Positions 43,750 to 53,756 of a stretch of 64,000 bases of DNA are shown one piece after another (positions within the stretch are counted from its first letter, which is position 1; the number at the start of each line of letters is the position of its first letter). The DNA comes from an uncultured Bacteroides sp. (lineage in GTDB: Bacteria > Bacteroidota > Bacteroidia > Bacteroidales > Bacteroidaceae). The stretch lies in contig USCT01000005.1 of NCBI GenBank assembly GCA_900553185.1, positions 80,462 through 144,461 of the forward strand. Reading direction: 5' to 3'. The notes beneath the pieces were generated by a model. It was given only the letters and a program-made list of their open reading frames with translations. It was not told where the DNA came from and ran no database searches. The position numbers and the translations under genes are program-made.

Positions 43750-45096
43750 CTATTCTTCCAGTTCTCTAAAGATCTCGCTTACGGTAGGATGAGGGAAAAC
43801 ATATTGCTTCCAGTCCGTGTACTTCCGGTGTTCCTCAATCATCATACCGGCCATCACAATCAGTTCCGAAGAAGGATTCCCCAGCATGTGAACTCCCAGC
43901 AAATGTCCATCCTCGCTTACCAAAGCCTTACATACTCCATTCATACCTTCGTTTTCGGCAACGAAACGACCGGAGTATGTCATGGGCAACCGAATGGCAC
44001 GATAAGCAAAACCGGCTATCTGCAGAAATTCTTCGGTAGCTCCTACCGATGAAAACTCAGGATTGGTATACACCACTCCCGGAATGGCACGATAACTCAT
44101 CGTATCTGTCTTTCCCACGATATGATGTACAGCCACTTCCGCTTCACGCACCGCCGTATGGGCCAGCAACGATTTTCCATTCAAATCACCGCATACATAT
44201 ACTCCGGGAACAGAGGTTTCCAGATGTTCGTCTACCTTAATCAGATTACGGTCCGTGCATTCCAATCCCAGATTTTCCAAACCAAACCCTCTGGTAACAG
44301 GACGCCGGCCCACACTCATCAGTATTTTTTCGGCTTCCACCGTAAGGTTTCCATCCGGATGTTCCACCTGAACCAGAACATGTCCGTCTGTTCCTGAAAT
44401 TTCTGTTACTTTTGCCCTCAACAGAAAACGGACTCCCCGTTTCGTGTATTCCGTACGCAACAAAGCGGCCAGTTCGTGATCCATTCCCCCCAGAATCTCA
44501 CCCATCATCTCGACCACGGTTACTTTTACGCCCAGACTATTGAAAAAAGAAGCAAACTCCATACCGATTACTCCTCCTCCTACAATCACCAGTGACTCCG
44601 GAATTTCCTTTGTATCAAGTGCATTTCGATGTGTCCAATAGTTTACCTTATCTATGCCTGTAACAGCTGGTATAAAAGTTTCACTTCCCGTACACACAAT
44701 CAGCTTTTCGCACTCATAAGTCTCTTCTCCGCAACGGATTGTGTGACGATCAATGATATAGGCTTCTCCCGAAACAATATTTACATGACAAGCCGTCAGA
44801 CGAGCTTTAATGCCTAACACCAACTTACGAACGACTTTATTTTTACGGGAAATCACTTTCGGCAAATCTATTGAAGCTCCAGCTGTCTGCACACCGTATT
44901 TAGAGGCCATCCTGGCTGAATCGTATATTTTTGCCGAATACAAGAGTGTTTTGGTAGGAATACATCCCTCATTCAGACAAACTCCTCCCAAATTGTTCTT
45001 TTCAAACAAGACTACGCTTAATCCTGCCTTTCCGGCTATTTCGGCCGCCGTATATCCGGCAGGTCCACCGCCAATTACAGCTACTTGATATTTCAT
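43750..45096 (-). CDS. lpdA: Dihydrolipoyl dehydrogenase
   Basis: 448 residues, FAD/NAD disulfide oxidoreductase. N-terminal GGGPAGYTAAE (FAD), redox disulfide in GGVCLNEGCIPTK, second Rossmann GGGVIGMEFA (NAD), and the C-terminal HPTVSE His-Glu pair from the partner subunit. E3 component for 2-oxoacid dehydrogenases or glycine cleavage. Middle gene of an operon reading from 45986 to 42346. Confidence 0.93.
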   Translation of the reverse strand: MKYQVAVIGGGPAGYTAAEIAGKAGLSVVLFEKNNLGGVCLNEGCIPTKTLLYSAKIYDSARMASKYGVQTAGASIDLPKVISRKNKVVRKLVLGIKARLTACHVNIVSGEAYIIDRHTIRCGEETYECEKLIVCTGSETFIPAVTGIDKVNYWTHRNALDTKEIPESLVIVGGGVIGMEFASFFNSLGVKVTVVEMMGEILGGMDHELAALLRTEYTKRGVRFLLRAKVTEISGTDGHVLVQVEHPDGNLTVEAEKILMSVGRRPVTRGFGLENLGLECTDRNLIKVDEHLETSVPGVYVCGDLNGKSLLAHTAVREAEVAVHHIVGKTDTMSYRAIPGVVYTNPEFSSVGATEEFLQIAGFAYRAIRLPMTYSGRFVAENEGMNGVCKALVSEDGHLLGVHMLGNPSSELIVMAGMMIEEHRKYTDWKQYVFPHPTVSEIFRELEE

Positions 45097-45145
45097 GTAT
45101 TCAGATTTTTATTCAGGTTAAAAAAGTATTTCAAGGAATTTAAAT

Positions 45146-45538
45146 TCAATTTTCTTCCGCAAAAATAGCACGCGGATTCAGCTCTTTGGCATAACGCAAA
45201 AATCCTTCTTCATCGGCAGGGTCAAAACTGATAAACCCTTTGGTATAATATACCATGATACGTCCTCTGAAAAAAGCTTTCTTGTGACGCACAATACGTA
45301 TTACGCCATAAGCCTTTACGCTTCCACTAAAACCTCTTTTCAACCATATATCTCCGTTTTCCTGTACCTGTATTTTGGTCAGTTGTTCATCGATCAACAA
45401 TAAAATGGGAAAAATAATCGGAATCAACCCGTAATAACTTTCTGTTTGCCAAGCTACCAGAATCAATGCAAGGATCACGATAATAACTCCTAGCCATACC
45501 CGTGGAGGAGTGCGTTTGATTTTAAAAGTACGTACCAT
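45146..45538 (-). CDS. Two-helix membrane protein with PH-like domain
   Basis: 130 residues: two adjacent hydrophobic helices (about 14-48) then a small beta-rich domain (IQVQENGDIWLKRGF, RIMVYYTKGFISFD) like bacterial PH domains. Function unknown. 19 bases after the second PH-like gene and 49 before lpdA. Confidence 0.65.
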   Translation of the reverse strand: MVRTFKIKRTPPRVWLGVIIVILALILVAWQTESYYGLIPIIFPILLLIDEQLTKIQVQENGDIWLKRGFSGSVKAYGVIRIVRHKKAFFRGRIMVYYTKGFISFDPADEEGFLRYAKELNPRAIFAEEN

Positions 45539-45557
45539 ATATAATCTCCAAAATAAA

Positions 45558-45986
45558 TTAAATGTCCACCTGAATACGACTGTTACGTTTCAACAGCCAG
45601 TTGATAAATTCTTCCTGATTTTGTGGTGCTATCAACACCGAAGCAGTGCCCTTTCCCGATTTCTTTACACAGACAATCTCCAATCTGTCAAATGAAAGAG
45701 CCGGAGCCCAGAAAGCCAGCGAACGAACTTTACGAACACGCAAGATGCTGTTTATGTCAATCGTGGAATTGCGCACAAATCGCCCGGTCTCTATCCGAAG
45801 ATAATTGTCCGAAGAAATTACATACCGTGTATGAATGAGCATCTCTATTTCAAAAATCACACAAACGGCCAGTATCAGCATAACCAATGTATGATGCTCC
45901 CAGAAAAAGTAAAATAAGAAAACCGAGGTAACGGCTATCAGCAGCCAGTACCACCAACCAATACGAGGATGAAAGATTCTATCCAT
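45558..45986 (-). CDS. Membrane-anchored bacterial PH-domain protein
   Basis: 142 residues: two hydrophobic helices (about 10-46) followed by a PH-like fold (HTRYVISSDNYLRIETG, STIDINSILRVRKVRS, VLIAPQNQEEFINWL) typical of the bPH families. First gene of the lpdA-dacB operon; role unknown. Confidence 0.7.
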   Translation of the reverse strand: MDRIFHPRIGWWYWLLIAVTSVFLFYFFWEHHTLVMLILAVCVIFEIEMLIHTRYVISSDNYLRIETGRFVRNSTIDINSILRVRKVRSLAFWAPALSFDRLEIVCVKKSGKGTASVLIAPQNQEEFINWLLKRNSRIQVDI

Positions 45987-46125
45987 AACTTACAGACTAT
46001 ATTTTCCGTGAAGTTATAATAAATTCTTAGGAAATCAAGTAACAATTATCCATTTTCTTTAAAGAGCACACGATTTTAGTTTGCAAAAAAGAAAGCAACA
46101 TCAATCATGTCGTATATTTTTTTTG

Positions 46126-46133
46126 TAGTTTTG
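46126..46133 (+). promoter_or_regulatory. -7 box of nadB
   Basis: TAGTTTTG, 22 bases before the start codon. Confidence 0.55.
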
Positions 46134-46155
46134 TAGTATATATACAATACATCTT

Positions 46156-47736
46156 ATGATAAGAAAGTTCGATTTTCTCGTTATCGGTTCAGGAATTGCC
46201 GGAATGAGCTTTGCGCTGAAGGTAGCGCATAAAGGTTCGGTTGCACTGATTTGCAAGGCCGGACTAGAAGAAGCCAATACATACTACGCGCAAGGAGGTA
46301 TTGCTTCTGTAACGAATCTGAAGGTAGACAACTTTGAGAAACACATCCACGACACCATGGTAGCCGGTGACTGGATAAGCGATCCGGCTGCCGTAGAAAA
46401 GGTTGTCAGAAATGCACCCGCACAGATTGAAGAATTAATCAAGTGGGGAGTAAACTTCGACAAAAAGGAAAATGGAGAGTTCGATTTGCATCGCGAAGGC
46501 GGACACTCTGAGTTCCGGATTCTCCACCACAAAGACAATACAGGTGCCGAGATTCAAACCAGCCTGATAAAAGCCGTACAGGAACATCCCAACATTACTG
46601 TATTCAGCAATTTCTATGCGGTAGAAATCATCACTCAGCACCATCTGGGAATCATTGTCACCCGCCATACACCCGGTATCAAATGTTACGGAGCATACGT
46701 ACTGAACGAAGCAACGGGCGAAGTAGATACTTTCCTTTCCAAAGTGACCGTCATGGCTACAGGCGGTTGTGAGGCCGTATACAACCACACAACCAACCCG
46801 CTGGTAGCGACAGGCGACGGAATCGCCATGGTTTATCGGGCAAAAGGTGTAGTAAAAGACATGGAATTCATCCAGTTCCACCCGACAGCCTTGTACCATC
46901 CGGGCGACCGCCCAAGCTTCCTGATAACCGAAGCCCTGCGTGGTTATGGAGCCGTACTGAAGAATCTGGCCGGCGAAGAATTCATGCAAAAATATGACCC
47001 GCGTCTGTCACTTGCGCCACGTGACATCGTAGCAAGAGCCATCGACAGCGAAATGAAACTGCGCGGAGAAGACCATGTATACCTGGATGTAACCCATAAA
47101 GATCCGGAAGAGACCAAGAAACATTTCCCCAACATTTACAAGAAATGCCTGAGCCTGGGTATCGACATCACCAAAGACTATATTCCTGTAGCACCGGCCG
47201 CCCATTACCTGTGTGGAGGTATCAAGGTAGATCTGGACGGACAATCCAGCATTAAACGTCTGTATGCCATCGGCGAATGTTCCTGCACAGGCCTGCACGG
47301 AGGAAACCGCCTGGCTTCCAATTCGCTGATAGAGGCCGTGGTATACGCCGATGCAGCTGCCAAACACTCCATGAGCGTTCTGGACCGTTACGACTTCAAC
47401 GAAGACATTCCGGAATGGAATGCAGAAGGTACCATATCAAACGAGGAACGTATCCTGATTACCCAAAGCATGAAAGAAGTCAATCAGATTATGGAAGCCT
47501 ACGTAGGTATCGTCCGGAGTAATCTCCGCCTGGTTCGTGCGTGGAACCGGTTGGATATTCTGTATGAGGAAACAGAACGGCTGTTCAAGCGTGTAAAAGC
47601 TTCCAGAGAAATCTGCGAACTTCGAAACATGATCAACGTCGGATATTTGATAACCCGTCAGGCCATGGAGCGGAAAGAAAGCCGGGGTCTGCATTATACC
47701 ATCGATTATCCGCACCCTCAGAATACCAATAAATAA
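46156..47736 (+). CDS. nadB: L-aspartate oxidase
   Basis: FAD enzyme that turns aspartate into iminoaspartate, first step of NAD synthesis; NadA (61026) uses its product. 526 residues with FAD site VIGSGIAGMSFALK, substrate/active-site region HREGGHSEFRILHHKDNTG, and GGLHGGNRLASNSLIEAVV near the FAD isoalloxazine. The C-terminal helical domain is complete. nadC is not in the window. Confidence 0.94.
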   Translation: MIRKFDFLVIGSGIAGMSFALKVAHKGSVALICKAGLEEANTYYAQGGIASVTNLKVDNFEKHIHDTMVAGDWISDPAAVEKVVRNAPAQIEELIKWGVNFDKKENGEFDLHREGGHSEFRILHHKDNTGAEIQTSLIKAVQEHPNITVFSNFYAVEIITQHHLGIIVTRHTPGIKCYGAYVLNEATGEVDTFLSKVTVMATGGCEAVYNHTTNPLVATGDGIAMVYRAKGVVKDMEFIQFHPTALYHPGDRPSFLITEALRGYGAVLKNLAGEEFMQKYDPRLSLAPRDIVARAIDSEMKLRGEDHVYLDVTHKDPEETKKHFPNIYKKCLSLGIDITKDYIPVAPAAHYLCGGIKVDLDGQSSIKRLYAIGECSCTGLHGGNRLASNSLIEAVVYADAAAKHSMSVLDRYDFNEDIPEWNAEGTISNEERILITQSMKEVNQIMEAYVGIVRSNLRLVRAWNRLDILYEETERLFKRVKASREICELRNMINVGYLITRQAMERKESRGLHYTIDYPHPQNTNK

Positions 47737-47749
47737 ATTTTTCTTCGCT

Positions 47750-47790
47750 AAAAAACGGGCTGACCCCAACAAAAGGTCAGTCCGTTTTTT
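47750..47790. terminator. Bidirectional terminator between nadB and mutS
   Basis: Sixteen-base stem (47750-47765 with 47775-47790, one mismatch) with A/T runs at both ends. Confidence 0.9.
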
Positions 47791-47796
47791 GTATGA

Positions 47797-50427
47797 TTAT
47801 TTCCCAAGAACAATTTTCTTGATCTCATTCAATTTATTCAAAGCCTCTATCGGCGTAAGATTATTGACATCCAGGTGCAGAATCTCATCACGTATCTGAC
47901 ACAACACCGGATCGTCCAACTGAAAGAAACTCAGCTGAACCCCATCGGATGATGACTGCTTTTTCTTCGATTCCGGTTTCGGCTTCGAAGAGATACCTTC
48001 CTGACGGTTTTCTTCTTCCAGCTGATGAAGAATCTCATTGGCACGTGCCACAATCGTCTTCGGCATACCCGCCATCTTCGCCACATGAATACCAAATGAA
48101 TGCTCGCTTCCACCCCGCTCCAACTTACGGAGGAAAATCACCTTGTTGTCGACTTCCTTTACCGATACGTTGTAGTTCTTGATACGCTTGAACTGGGCTT
48201 CCATGTCGTTCAGTTCGTGATAATGAGTGGCAAACAACGTACGTGCATGTGCTTTCTTGTGCTCGTGAATGTACTCCACAATGGCCCATGCGATGGAAAT
48301 ACCGTCGTAGGTAGAAGTTCCGCGTCCCAATTCATCGAAGAGCACCAGGCTCCGGGCAGAAAGATTGTTCAGAATATCGGCCGCCTCGTTCATCTCTACC
48401 ATGAAGGTAGACTCACCCACCGAAATGTTGTCACTTGCCCCTACACGGGTAAAGATCTTGTCCACCAACCCGATGTGCGCGCTTTCCGCCGGAACGAAAC
48501 AACCGATCTGTGCCATCAGGGTAATCAGCGCCGTCTGGCGGAGCAAGGCCGATTTACCGGCCATGTTCGGTCCGGTAATGATGATAATCTGCTGGGTTTC
48601 CGTATCCAGATACACATCGTTCGCGATATAGGATTCTCCCAGCGGAAGCTGTTTCTCGATGACCGGATGGCGTCCCTGCTTGATGTCAAGCACGTCGTCG
48701 TCGGCTATCACCGGACGGATGTACTTGTTGGCCTTGGCTACACTGGCAAACGAAAGCAGGCAGTCCAGTTGGGCTATCTGGTTGGCATTGACCTGGATGG
48801 CTTCGGTATAATCCATCAGCGAAGCAACCAGCTCGTTATATAGTTTGGTCTCCAGTGACAGAATCTTGTCTTCGGCACCCAATATCTTTTCTTCGTACTC
48901 TTTCAGCTCCTGCGTAATGTAACGCTCGGCATTCACCAGCGTCTGCTTGCGAATCCACTCGGCAGGTACCTTGTCCTTATGGGCATTACGTACCTCGATG
49001 TAATAACCGAACACATTGTTGTAGGCTATCTTCAGACTCGGAATACCCGTCTGTTCGATTTCACGCTGCTGAATCTGCAGGAGATAATCCTTTCCGGAAT
49101 AGGAAATCCGGCGCAGTTCGTCCAGTTCTTCATTTACCCCGTCGGCAATGACTCCCCCTTTGTTGACAAGCAACGGCGGATCGTTCTTGATCTCGCGGGC
49201 TATCTTGTCGCGAATGGATTCACAAGGATTCAGTAAGTTCCCTATCCGGTTCAGGCTTGCGTCGGAAGCATGCAGGCAAGCCGTCTTGATGGGTTCGATA
49301 GCCTGTAAAGCCACCTTGAGCTGTACCACCTCACGCGGAGAGATACGTCCTACCACCGCTTTCGAAATGATACGTTCCAGATCGCCTATCAGGTGCAGTT
49401 TCTCTTCGATGAAATCCTTGAATTCCGGCTCGCGGAAAAAGAATTCCACTACATCCAGCCGTTCGTTGATGGGCTTTACATCCTTAAGCGGGAAGACCAT
49501 CCAGCGTTTCAGCAGACGGGCTCCCATCGGACTGATGGTATGGTCAATAATATCCAGCAGACTCGTTCCTCCTTCGTTCATGCTGCCCAGCAACTCCAGA
49601 CTCCGTACCGTAAACTTGTCCAGACGCACATAGCGGTCTTCTTCCAGGCGTGCCAGCGCCTTGATGTGGCCTGTCTGGTAATGTTGTGTCATATCAAGAT
49701 ATTGCAGAATGGCTCCGGAAGCAATGATACCATTGTGCAAGTGTTCCACTCCGAATCCTTTCAAGGAGTGTGTACCGAAATGTTTCAACAGTTTCTCGCG
49801 GGCGGAAGTTTCATTGAAAACCCAGTCGTCCAGCTCGAAGGTAAAGAACTTGTTCCCGAAATTTCCTTCGAACATGCCCCGTTTCCCCCGTTCGAACAAT
49901 ACTTCTTTCGGACCGAAGTTATTCAGCAGTTTGTCGATGTACTCGGGAGCTCCTTCGGCCGTCATGAACTCACCGGTGGAAATATCCAGGAAAGCAATAC
50001 CGCACACGTTTTTCGCAAAATGAACGGCTGCCAGAAAATTATTCTCTTTATAAGAAAGTACATTGTCATTAATGGCAACTCCCGGAGTAACCAATTCCGT
50101 AATTCCCCGTTTTACCAGTTTCTTGGCCAGTTTCGGATCTTCCAACTGGTCGCAGATGGCCACACGCCGTCCGGCCCGGATCAGTTTGGGCAGATACGTA
50201 TCGAGGGCATGGTGAGGAAATCCAGCCATCTCTACACTCTTTGCCTGTCCGTTGGCCCGTTTGGTCAGGGTAATTCCCAGAATCTCGGATGCCGCCACGG
50301 CATCTTCCGAATAGGTTTCATAAAAGTCACCGCATCTGAAGAGCATAATCGCATCCGGATGCTTCGCTTTCAAATCGAAGAATTGCTTCATCATGGGAGT
50401 CAGTACGACTTCATTATCCTTTGCCAC
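47797..50427 (-). CDS. mutS: DNA mismatch repair protein MutS
   Basis: 876 residues, full length. Mismatch-reading FYE motif near residue 33 (RCGDFYETY), lever and clamp regions, then the ATPase with GPNMAGKSALLRQ (Walker A), LVLFDELGRGTSTYDG (Walker B/signature) and ATHYHEL. The region after about 810 is a lysine-rich linker and C-terminal tetramer-type helix (SPFEALNKLNEIKK-like: TPIEALNKLNEIKK). Monocistronic. Confidence 0.95.
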   Translation of the reverse strand: MAKDNEVVLTPMMKQFFDLKAKHPDAIMLFRCGDFYETYSEDAVAASEILGITLTKRANGQAKSVEMAGFPHHALDTYLPKLIRAGRRVAICDQLEDPKLAKKLVKRGITELVTPGVAINDNVLSYKENNFLAAVHFAKNVCGIAFLDISTGEFMTAEGAPEYIDKLLNNFGPKEVLFERGKRGMFEGNFGNKFFTFELDDWVFNETSAREKLLKHFGTHSLKGFGVEHLHNGIIASGAILQYLDMTQHYQTGHIKALARLEEDRYVRLDKFTVRSLELLGSMNEGGTSLLDIIDHTISPMGARLLKRWMVFPLKDVKPINERLDVVEFFFREPEFKDFIEEKLHLIGDLERIISKAVVGRISPREVVQLKVALQAIEPIKTACLHASDASLNRIGNLLNPCESIRDKIAREIKNDPPLLVNKGGVIADGVNEELDELRRISYSGKDYLLQIQQREIEQTGIPSLKIAYNNVFGYYIEVRNAHKDKVPAEWIRKQTLVNAERYITQELKEYEEKILGAEDKILSLETKLYNELVASLMDYTEAIQVNANQIAQLDCLLSFASVAKANKYIRPVIADDDVLDIKQGRHPVIEKQLPLGESYIANDVYLDTETQQIIIITGPNMAGKSALLRQTALITLMAQIGCFVPAESAHIGLVDKIFTRVGASDNISVGESTFMVEMNEAADILNNLSARSLVLFDELGRGTSTYDGISIAWAIVEYIHEHKKAHARTLFATHYHELNDMEAQFKRIKNYNVSVKEVDNKVIFLRKLERGGSEHSFGIHVAKMAGMPKTIVARANEILHQLEEENRQEGISSKPKPESKKKQSSSDGVQLSFFQLDDPVLCQIRDEILHLDVNNLTPIEALNKLNEIKKIVLGK

Positions 50428-50463
50428 AGTCTTTCCTTTCTTTAATTATCATTCAAACGGCTA

Positions 50464-50471
50464 CAAAGATA
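50464..50471 (-). promoter_or_regulatory. -7 box of mutS
   Basis: TATCTTTG on the minus strand, 37 bases before the start codon. Confidence 0.6.
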
Positions 50472-50619
50472 CGTCAAAAAGAGAGAACAAGAAAACGATT
50501 TTTCAGGTTGTCCATCTCCTATTTTTACGGAAATCGGTGATAAAAGATAAAAATCGACCACCGTAATCGGCCAATTTTATGTATTTTCGTCGGAAAATTA
50601 ATGCTAAAAACAGATTTGT

Positions 50620-51129
50620 ATGAAAGAACTGACCGTTTCTGAATTAAAAGACAATATGTTCCATGCCATCGGCAAGGAATGGATGCTGGTAACTGCCGGC
50701 ACACCTCAAAAATTCAATACGATGACCGCCAGCTGGGGAGGTACCGGTATCTTGTGGGGAAAACCCGTCGCTTTCCTCTTTATCCGTCCGGAACGCTATA
50801 CGTACGAATTCATCGAACAAGGAGAAACCCTGACTCTTTCTTTCCTGGACGAAGAACACAAAGATATACACAAGGTATGCGGTTTCCAATCGGGTCGGAA
50901 TATCGACAAGATAGCTGCTACGGGGCTGAAGCCACAGATTACACCGGATGGAAACATCACCTACGAACAGGCACGCCTGACTCTGGAATGCAGAAAACTG
51001 TATGCCGACATGATCAAGCCGGAACAATTTCTGGATGCTTCGCTCATAGACAAATGGTACGGCGAAGGCCACGGCAATTTCCACAAGATGTACATCGTGG
51101 AAATCCAGCATGTGTGGGTCAACGAATAA
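50620..51129 (+). CDS. Flavin reductase-like FMN-binding protein
   Basis: 169 residues of the split-barrel flavin reductase family (DIM6/NTAB). FNTMTASWGGTGILWGKPVAF is the flavin-binding strand-turn, SFLDEEHKDIHKVCGFQSGRN follows. Reduces FMN or acts as an NADPH-dependent oxidoreductase; substrate unknown. Single gene with a terminator just after it. Confidence 0.85.
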   Translation: MKELTVSELKDNMFHAIGKEWMLVTAGTPQKFNTMTASWGGTGILWGKPVAFLFIRPERYTYEFIEQGETLTLSFLDEEHKDIHKVCGFQSGRNIDKIAATGLKPQITPDGNITYEQARLTLECRKLYADMIKPEQFLDASLIDKWYGEGHGNFHKMYIVEIQHVWVNE

Positions 51130-51149
51130 ACCAGTCCTCTACACTCTTT

Positions 51150-51190
51150 AATCCCTTATCTTTCCGTCCGGCGAAGGTAAGGGATTTGTT
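51150..51190 (+). terminator. Terminator after flavin reductase gene
   Basis: AATCCCTTA/TAAGGGATT stem extendable to about 13 pairs, followed by TTGTTT. Confidence 0.7.
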
Positions 51191-51875
51191 TACCACTTTT
51201 TACGGTTCCGTTTTCCCGGCTTCCTTAAACAGAAACAGCTTCCGTATGTTACCCTAAACATTTTGTCAACCGTTGACATTCTGATAATTACAAGAGCTGA
51301 GAATCGTCCGGTTCGGTGCTTGATACGATTTCTTCAGCAGAATAAGAACCTCAGACATTCTAATACAATCTTTTATCCATAGGGAACAATATATTTTATA
51401 CATATTGAAACATATCCCAATAAGAACACAGTCAATATTCTTCTATTTCAGACTCTAACGTTTCTTTTTGCCAAACATATTTCCTTCATCTCCAAGATCC
51501 AATCCGTATAATTTCCCGACCGAAACCGACCTTTTTCAGAGAAATTTTAAAACATCTGGGAGTTTTCTTCCACTTTCCTAGGAAGATCGACCTGCTTATG
51601 CGGTTAAAAAAATTTTTTCTGCTCATGTTTTTCCATTTTAAAACGCATCTGAAATGCATATTTTACGCATATATAGACAGAAAACCGGATATTCATCCGT
51701 TTTCTTATGCAGAAACAAAGCCAGATTGTCCGAGTCCTAACATACTCAGGTAAGAAAAAACGATAGAATAGAAGCAAAAAGAAAGTAAAAACAAAACATA
51801 AGCCTGCATCAGGAGAGGAGCTTTTCTCTTCTGAATTGTTTCATAAAACCACCGGATTCTGCTTCCGCCCGAAAA
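51191..51875. other. 685-base gap without a recognised gene
   Basis: A+T-rich, no convincing frame on either strand. Two structures stand out: an interrupted palindrome TGTCAAC/GTTGACA at 51264-51278 and a hairpin at 51679-51705 with loop ATTC but no T-run. Confidence 0.5.
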
Positions 51876-51909
51876 TAAAAAAGCTCCGATTCCGTTAAGA
51901 ATCAGAGCT
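51876..51909 (-). terminator. Terminator of the tRNA-Asp transcript
   Basis: Eleven-base stem with one G-U pair (51882-51892 with 51899-51909) followed on the minus strand by a T-run. Confidence 0.85.
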
Positions 51910-51925
51910 CCTATTGCTTTTTAAG

Positions 51926-51999
51926 CGGTGCGTACGGGACTCGAACCCGTGACCCCATGCGTGACAGGCATGTATTCTAACCAACTGAACTAACGCACC
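51926..51999 (-). tRNA. tRNA-Asp(GTC)
   Basis: The minus strand folds as a cloverleaf: acceptor GGTGCGT/ACGCACC, T-arm GGGTTCGAGTCCC and anticodon loop CTGTCAC with anticodon GTC. Discriminator base G; the CCA end is not encoded. Monocistronic with own promoter and terminator. Confidence 0.97.
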
Positions 52000-52041
52000 A
52001 TTAAGTTTTTGTTTCGTTGCTTTCTCTCTCGATTGCGGTTG

Positions 52042-52049
52042 CAAAGGTA
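52042..52049 (-). promoter_or_regulatory. -7 box of tRNA-Asp
   Basis: TACCTTTG on the minus strand, 42 bases before the tRNA 5' end. Confidence 0.65.
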
Positions 52050-52209
52050 GGCATTTTTCTGAAACCTGCAAACGTTTAGAGAAGAAATTTTCAGATTTTA
52101 TTTATTTTAGTTACTAACATACTTATTTCCAACAAGTTCAGATTTCATATTTTTTTGAGTCAGATTATCGGTCCATTTTCATCCATCTGCCTACACCTTA
52201 TTTTATTTA

Positions 52210-52253
52210 AGGAGTAAAGGTATGAAGCCGATTACGGTTTCATACCTTCTCCT
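52210..52253 (-). terminator. Hairpin after eno
   Basis: Long imperfect stem pairing AGGAG/CTCCT and AGGTATGAA/TTCATACCT around an inner CCG/CGG, just after the eno stop. Weak T-tract on the minus strand. Confidence 0.7.
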
Positions 52254-52265
52254 AACTACAGCAAA

Positions 52266-53549
52266 TTATGATTTGATACGTTTGTAACCGTATACAGCCA
52301 AGTCACCCAGCTCTTCTTCGATACGAAGCAACTGGTTGTATTTCGCCATGCGGTCCGAACGGCTCAACGAACCGGTCTTAATCTGACCGCTATTGGTAGC
52401 TACCGCAATATCGGCAATGGTAGCGTCTTCCGTCTCGCCCGAACGGTGGGAAGTAACCGTAGTATAACCGTGGCGATGGGCCATCTCGATGGCATCGAGC
52501 GTTTCACTCAACGAACCAATCTGATTCACTTTAATCAGAATGGAATTAGCACAACCGGTAGCGATACCTTTCGACAGAAACTCTACATTGGTAACAAACA
52601 AGTCATCGCCTACCAACTGGCAACGGTCGCCGATACGGGCGGTCAGCTGCTTCCATCCTTCCCAATCGTTTTCACTCATACCGTCTTCGATGGAATCAAT
52701 CGGATATTTATTAATCAATTCCTCCAGATAGGCAATCTGTTCCTCCGAAGTGCGCTTCTTCCCTTTCTCTCCTTCAAAAACGGTATAATCGTATATACCG
52801 TCCTTGTAGAATTCCGAAGAAGCGCAATCCATACCGATCATCACATCCTTTCCGGGTTCATATCCGGCTTTCCGAATAGCCGCCAGGATAGATTCCAAGG
52901 CATCTTCGGTTCCGTTCAAAGCCGGAGCAAATCCACCTTCATCGCCTACCGCCGTACTCAATCCACGGTCGTGCAATACTTTCTTCAAGGCATGGAAGAC
53001 TTCGGCTCCCATACGCAAACCTTCGCGGAAGGAAGGAGCTCCTACCGGACGAATCATAAATTCCTGAAAAGCGATCGGAGCGTCACTATGAGAACCGCCG
53101 TTGATAATGTTCATCATCGGAACCGGCAGGACATACGTATTCACTCCGCCGATGTACCGGTATAACGGAATATTCAGGTAATTGGCCGCCGCTTTGGCTA
53201 CCGCCAGAGACACACCCAGGATGGTATTGGCTCCCAGGTTCGATTTTGTTTGGGTACCGTCCAGTTCCAGCATTTTCTTATCGATGGCACGCTGCTCCAG
53301 TACCGACCAGCCTGCCAAGGCAGGTGCAATGACTTTATTGACGTTTTCAACCGCTTTCAACACTCCTTTTCCACCGTAACGGCCAGCGTCTTTGTCACGA
53401 AGTTCCAATGCTTCATGTTCACCGGTAGAAGCACCCGACGGCACAGACGCACGTCCGACGATACCCGATTCCAACTTCACTTCCACTTCTACGGTAGGAT
53501 TACCGCGTGAATCAAGGATTTCACGCCCTATAATTGATTTGATTTTCAT
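52266..53549 (-). CDS. eno: Enolase
   Basis: Converts 2-phosphoglycerate to phosphoenolpyruvate. 427 residues, full length. Loop SGASTGEHEALELRD, metal ligands in MIGMDCASSEF, SIEDGMSENDW and LVGDDLFVTN, catalytic Lys in ILIKVNQIGSL and the SHRSGETED signature are all present. Single gene; no exact TAnnTTTG was found upstream. Confidence 0.97.
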   Translation of the reverse strand: MKIKSIIGREILDSRGNPTVEVEVKLESGIVGRASVPSGASTGEHEALELRDKDAGRYGGKGVLKAVENVNKVIAPALAGWSVLEQRAIDKKMLELDGTQTKSNLGANTILGVSLAVAKAAANYLNIPLYRYIGGVNTYVLPVPMMNIINGGSHSDAPIAFQEFMIRPVGAPSFREGLRMGAEVFHALKKVLHDRGLSTAVGDEGGFAPALNGTEDALESILAAIRKAGYEPGKDVMIGMDCASSEFYKDGIYDYTVFEGEKGKKRTSEEQIAYLEELINKYPIDSIEDGMSENDWEGWKQLTARIGDRCQLVGDDLFVTNVEFLSKGIATGCANSILIKVNQIGSLSETLDAIEMAHRHGYTTVTSHRSGETEDATIADIAVATNSGQIKTGSLSRSDRMAKYNQLLRIEEELGDLAVYGYKRIKS

Positions 53550-53675
53550 ACTTCTTCTTTTTTATGTTAACTCTTTATTTTTTTGTATGACAAAGTTCTG
53601 AAATTCTGATAGACAATACAATACCTCAAATTAGGTATTTTGATCCGTTCTAAATTATACATTTTCATCGAAAAA

Positions 53676-53709
53676 AAGGCCTGACCCGTAAAAACCGGAC
53701 CAGACCTTT
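53676..53709 (-). terminator. Terminator after rubrerythrin gene
   Basis: Stem of about 13 pairs with three G-U pairs, followed by seven T on the minus strand. Confidence 0.8.
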
Positions 53710-53756
53710 CTATCCAATAATCAATTTTATTTATGTAGTCAGAACCCTCTTATACA

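Noticed and set aside
49393..50445. 350-residue plus-strand frame
   Set aside because: Antisense to mutS.
51191..51875. Possible RNA gene in the long gap before tRNA-Asp
   Set aside because: Only isolated palindromes without promoter or T-run; not enough to call.
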